Source of the DNA: Candidatus Rhabdochlamydia sp.
GTDB lineage: Bacteria > Chlamydiota > Chlamydiia > Chlamydiales > Rhabdochlamydiaceae
Reading direction: 5' to 3'
Assembly (NCBI GenBank): GCA_030044075.1
Contig: JASHWM010000219.1
Coordinates: forward strand, 1-5,821
DNA: 5,821 nucleotides
The notes beneath the pieces were generated by a model. That model did no database searches. It was not told where the DNA came from and saw only the letters and a program-made list of their open reading frames with translations. The position numbers and the translations under genes were made by a program. This document shows positions 5,192 through 5,821 of this stretch, piece after piece (position 1 is the stretch's first letter; the number at the start of each line of letters is the position of its first letter).

Positions 5192-5761
5192 ATGAAAGAA
5201 AATAAGAAGAGATGCTTTGGATCTGCTCCCGGCAAGGAATTCTATGCAAAATATCACGATGAAGAATGGGGCGTCCCAGTCCATGATGATAGGCATCTAT
5301 TTGAGATGCTCATCCTCGAAGGCGCTCAAGCAGGTTTGAGTTGGGAAACAATTCTCAAAAGAAGAGACGGATACCGAAAAGCTTTTTACCATTTTGATCA
5401 TGTCAAAGTCGCCAAAATGACAGACATCGAATTGAATACCCTTCTTGAAAATCAAGATATTATTCGGAATCGGCTCAAAGTTTATGCCGCACGTCAAAAC
5501 GCCTTAGTTTTTTTAGAAATTCAAAAGGAATTCGGATCGTTTTCTACCTATGTTTGGAACTTTGTGGATGCAACACCCATTGTAACGCGAAGAAAATCCA
5601 TTCAAGATATCCCTGCTTCTACTCCTACTAGTGATGCTCTCTCAAAGGATCTCAAAAAAAGAGGAATGACCTTTGTAGGTTCCACAATCATATACGCCTT
5701 TATGCAAGCAGTTGGACTTGTAGATGACCATCTTGCTGATTGTTGGTGTGCAAATCGTTGA
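5192..5761 (+). CDS. tag: DNA-3-methyladenine glycosylase I
   Basis: This cytosolic base-excision repair enzyme removes 3-methyladenine from alkylated DNA. At 189 aa it matches E. coli Tag (187 aa) along its length. The four zinc ligands are conserved: C8 and H22 (YHDEEWG) at the N-terminus, H180 and C184 (DDHLADC) at the C-terminus. The base-pocket residues align as Y21, E43 (LEGAQAGLSW) and W51. Other landmarks are FDHVKVA (68-74) and SDALSKDLKKRG (147-158). Only a weak AAAGGA lies upstream, 14 bases from the ATG, so efficient initiation may depend on ribosomes delivered by the mini-ORF at 5153. It begins 123 bases after htpX on the same strand, with no clear promoter between, so readthrough from htpX is possible. 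A sample stretch (5461-5520) has 23 G/C of 60 against 36 of 60 in htpX (4501-4560), hinting at a different history. Confidence 0.97.
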   Translation: MKENKKRCFGSAPGKEFYAKYHDEEWGVPVHDDRHLFEMLILEGAQAGLSWETILKRRDGYRKAFYHFDHVKVAKMTDIELNTLLENQDIIRNRLKVYAARQNALVFLEIQKEFGSFSTYVWNFVDATPIVTRRKSIQDIPASTPTSDALSKDLKKRGMTFVGSTIIYAFMQAVGLVDDHLADCWCANR

Positions 5762-5785
5762 TCATGGCTGATTTTTTCCAACGAT
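5754..5785 (+). terminator. Weak terminator-like hairpin at the end of tag
   Basis: ATCGTTG (5754-5760) can pair with CAACGAT (5779-5785). Inside this, ATCA (5761-5764) and TGAT (5769-5772) form a small hairpin with a TGGC loop, running directly into six T (5772-5777). The stems are short and AT-rich, so efficiency as a Rho-independent terminator is doubtful. The position right at the tag stop codon is what makes it worth listing. Confidence 0.25.
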
Positions 5786-5821
5786 CAGGGTATTGGCAAG
5801 TAGTTCAGCCAACCATTTCTC
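5762..5821 (-). CDS. Possible C-terminal end of a gene entering from the right edge
   Basis: On the minus strand, bases 5821 to 5762 read 19 sense codons and then TGA, giving EKWLAELLANTLIVGKNQP. The first part has amphipathic helical spacing. Its stop would abut the tag stop, much as the OGFr-domain gene and the four-TM gene meet one base apart. Nineteen open codons can easily occur by chance, so this is only a candidate. Confidence 0.25.
   Translation of the reverse strand, partial: EKWLAELLANTLIVGKNQP

Noticed and set aside
5046..5249. 67-aa minus-strand frame across the htpX-tag spacer
   Set aside because: It overlaps the ends of two well-supported genes and has low-complexity Ser/Pro composition and no sensible ribosome binding site.
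1..5821. tRNA, rRNA, CRISPR array, insertion sequence or phage attachment site
   Set aside because: I saw no cloverleaf-like element, no regularly spaced identical repeats, no transposase or integrase motifs and no terminal inverted repeats. Careful covariance searches were not possible here.

Overview
The window most likely comes from a member of the Chlamydiae, probably an amoeba-associated (environmental) lineage. Three things point there: a methionine aminopeptidase with an N-terminal SEC-C zinc motif, a four-helix membrane/coiled-coil protein of chlamydial style, and a secreted-type protein carrying a eukaryote-like domain. This is an inference from gene content. No rRNA or other phylogenetic marker is present.

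Layout from left to right: (1) the 3' end of a large beta-repetitive, surface- or secreted-type protein that runs in from the left edge (+); (2) map, a SEC-C plus type I methionine aminopeptidase (+), with a hairpin over its ribosome binding site; (3) a 119-bp spacer with only 14 G/C bases, holding a good promoter with alternating TTAG/CTAA half-sites; (4) a 433-aa protein (+) whose C-terminal third matches the conserved domain of the eukaryotic opioid growth factor receptor (OGFr) and whose N-terminal half is two tandem copies of an unrecognised ~100-aa module; (5) a convergent gene (-) one base away, encoding a four-TM coiled-coil protein of unknown function; (6) a divergent promoter region; (7) htpX (+), a membrane zinc metalloprotease; (8) a 123-bp spacer with a strong Shine-Dalgarno in front of a 12-codon mini-ORF; (9) tag (+), DNA-3-methyladenine glycosylase I; (10) possibly the last 19 codons of a gene entering from the right edge (-).

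Map (N-terminal Met removal), HtpX (membrane protein quality control) and Tag (alkylation repair) are independent housekeeping functions and do not form an obvious pathway. The accessory interest lies in the OGFr-domain gene. Its own very AT-rich promoter, its eukaryote-like domain and its duplicated modules suggest a host-interaction protein, but nothing in the sequence proves secretion or function. No tRNA, rRNA, CRISPR array, transposase or integrase was seen.
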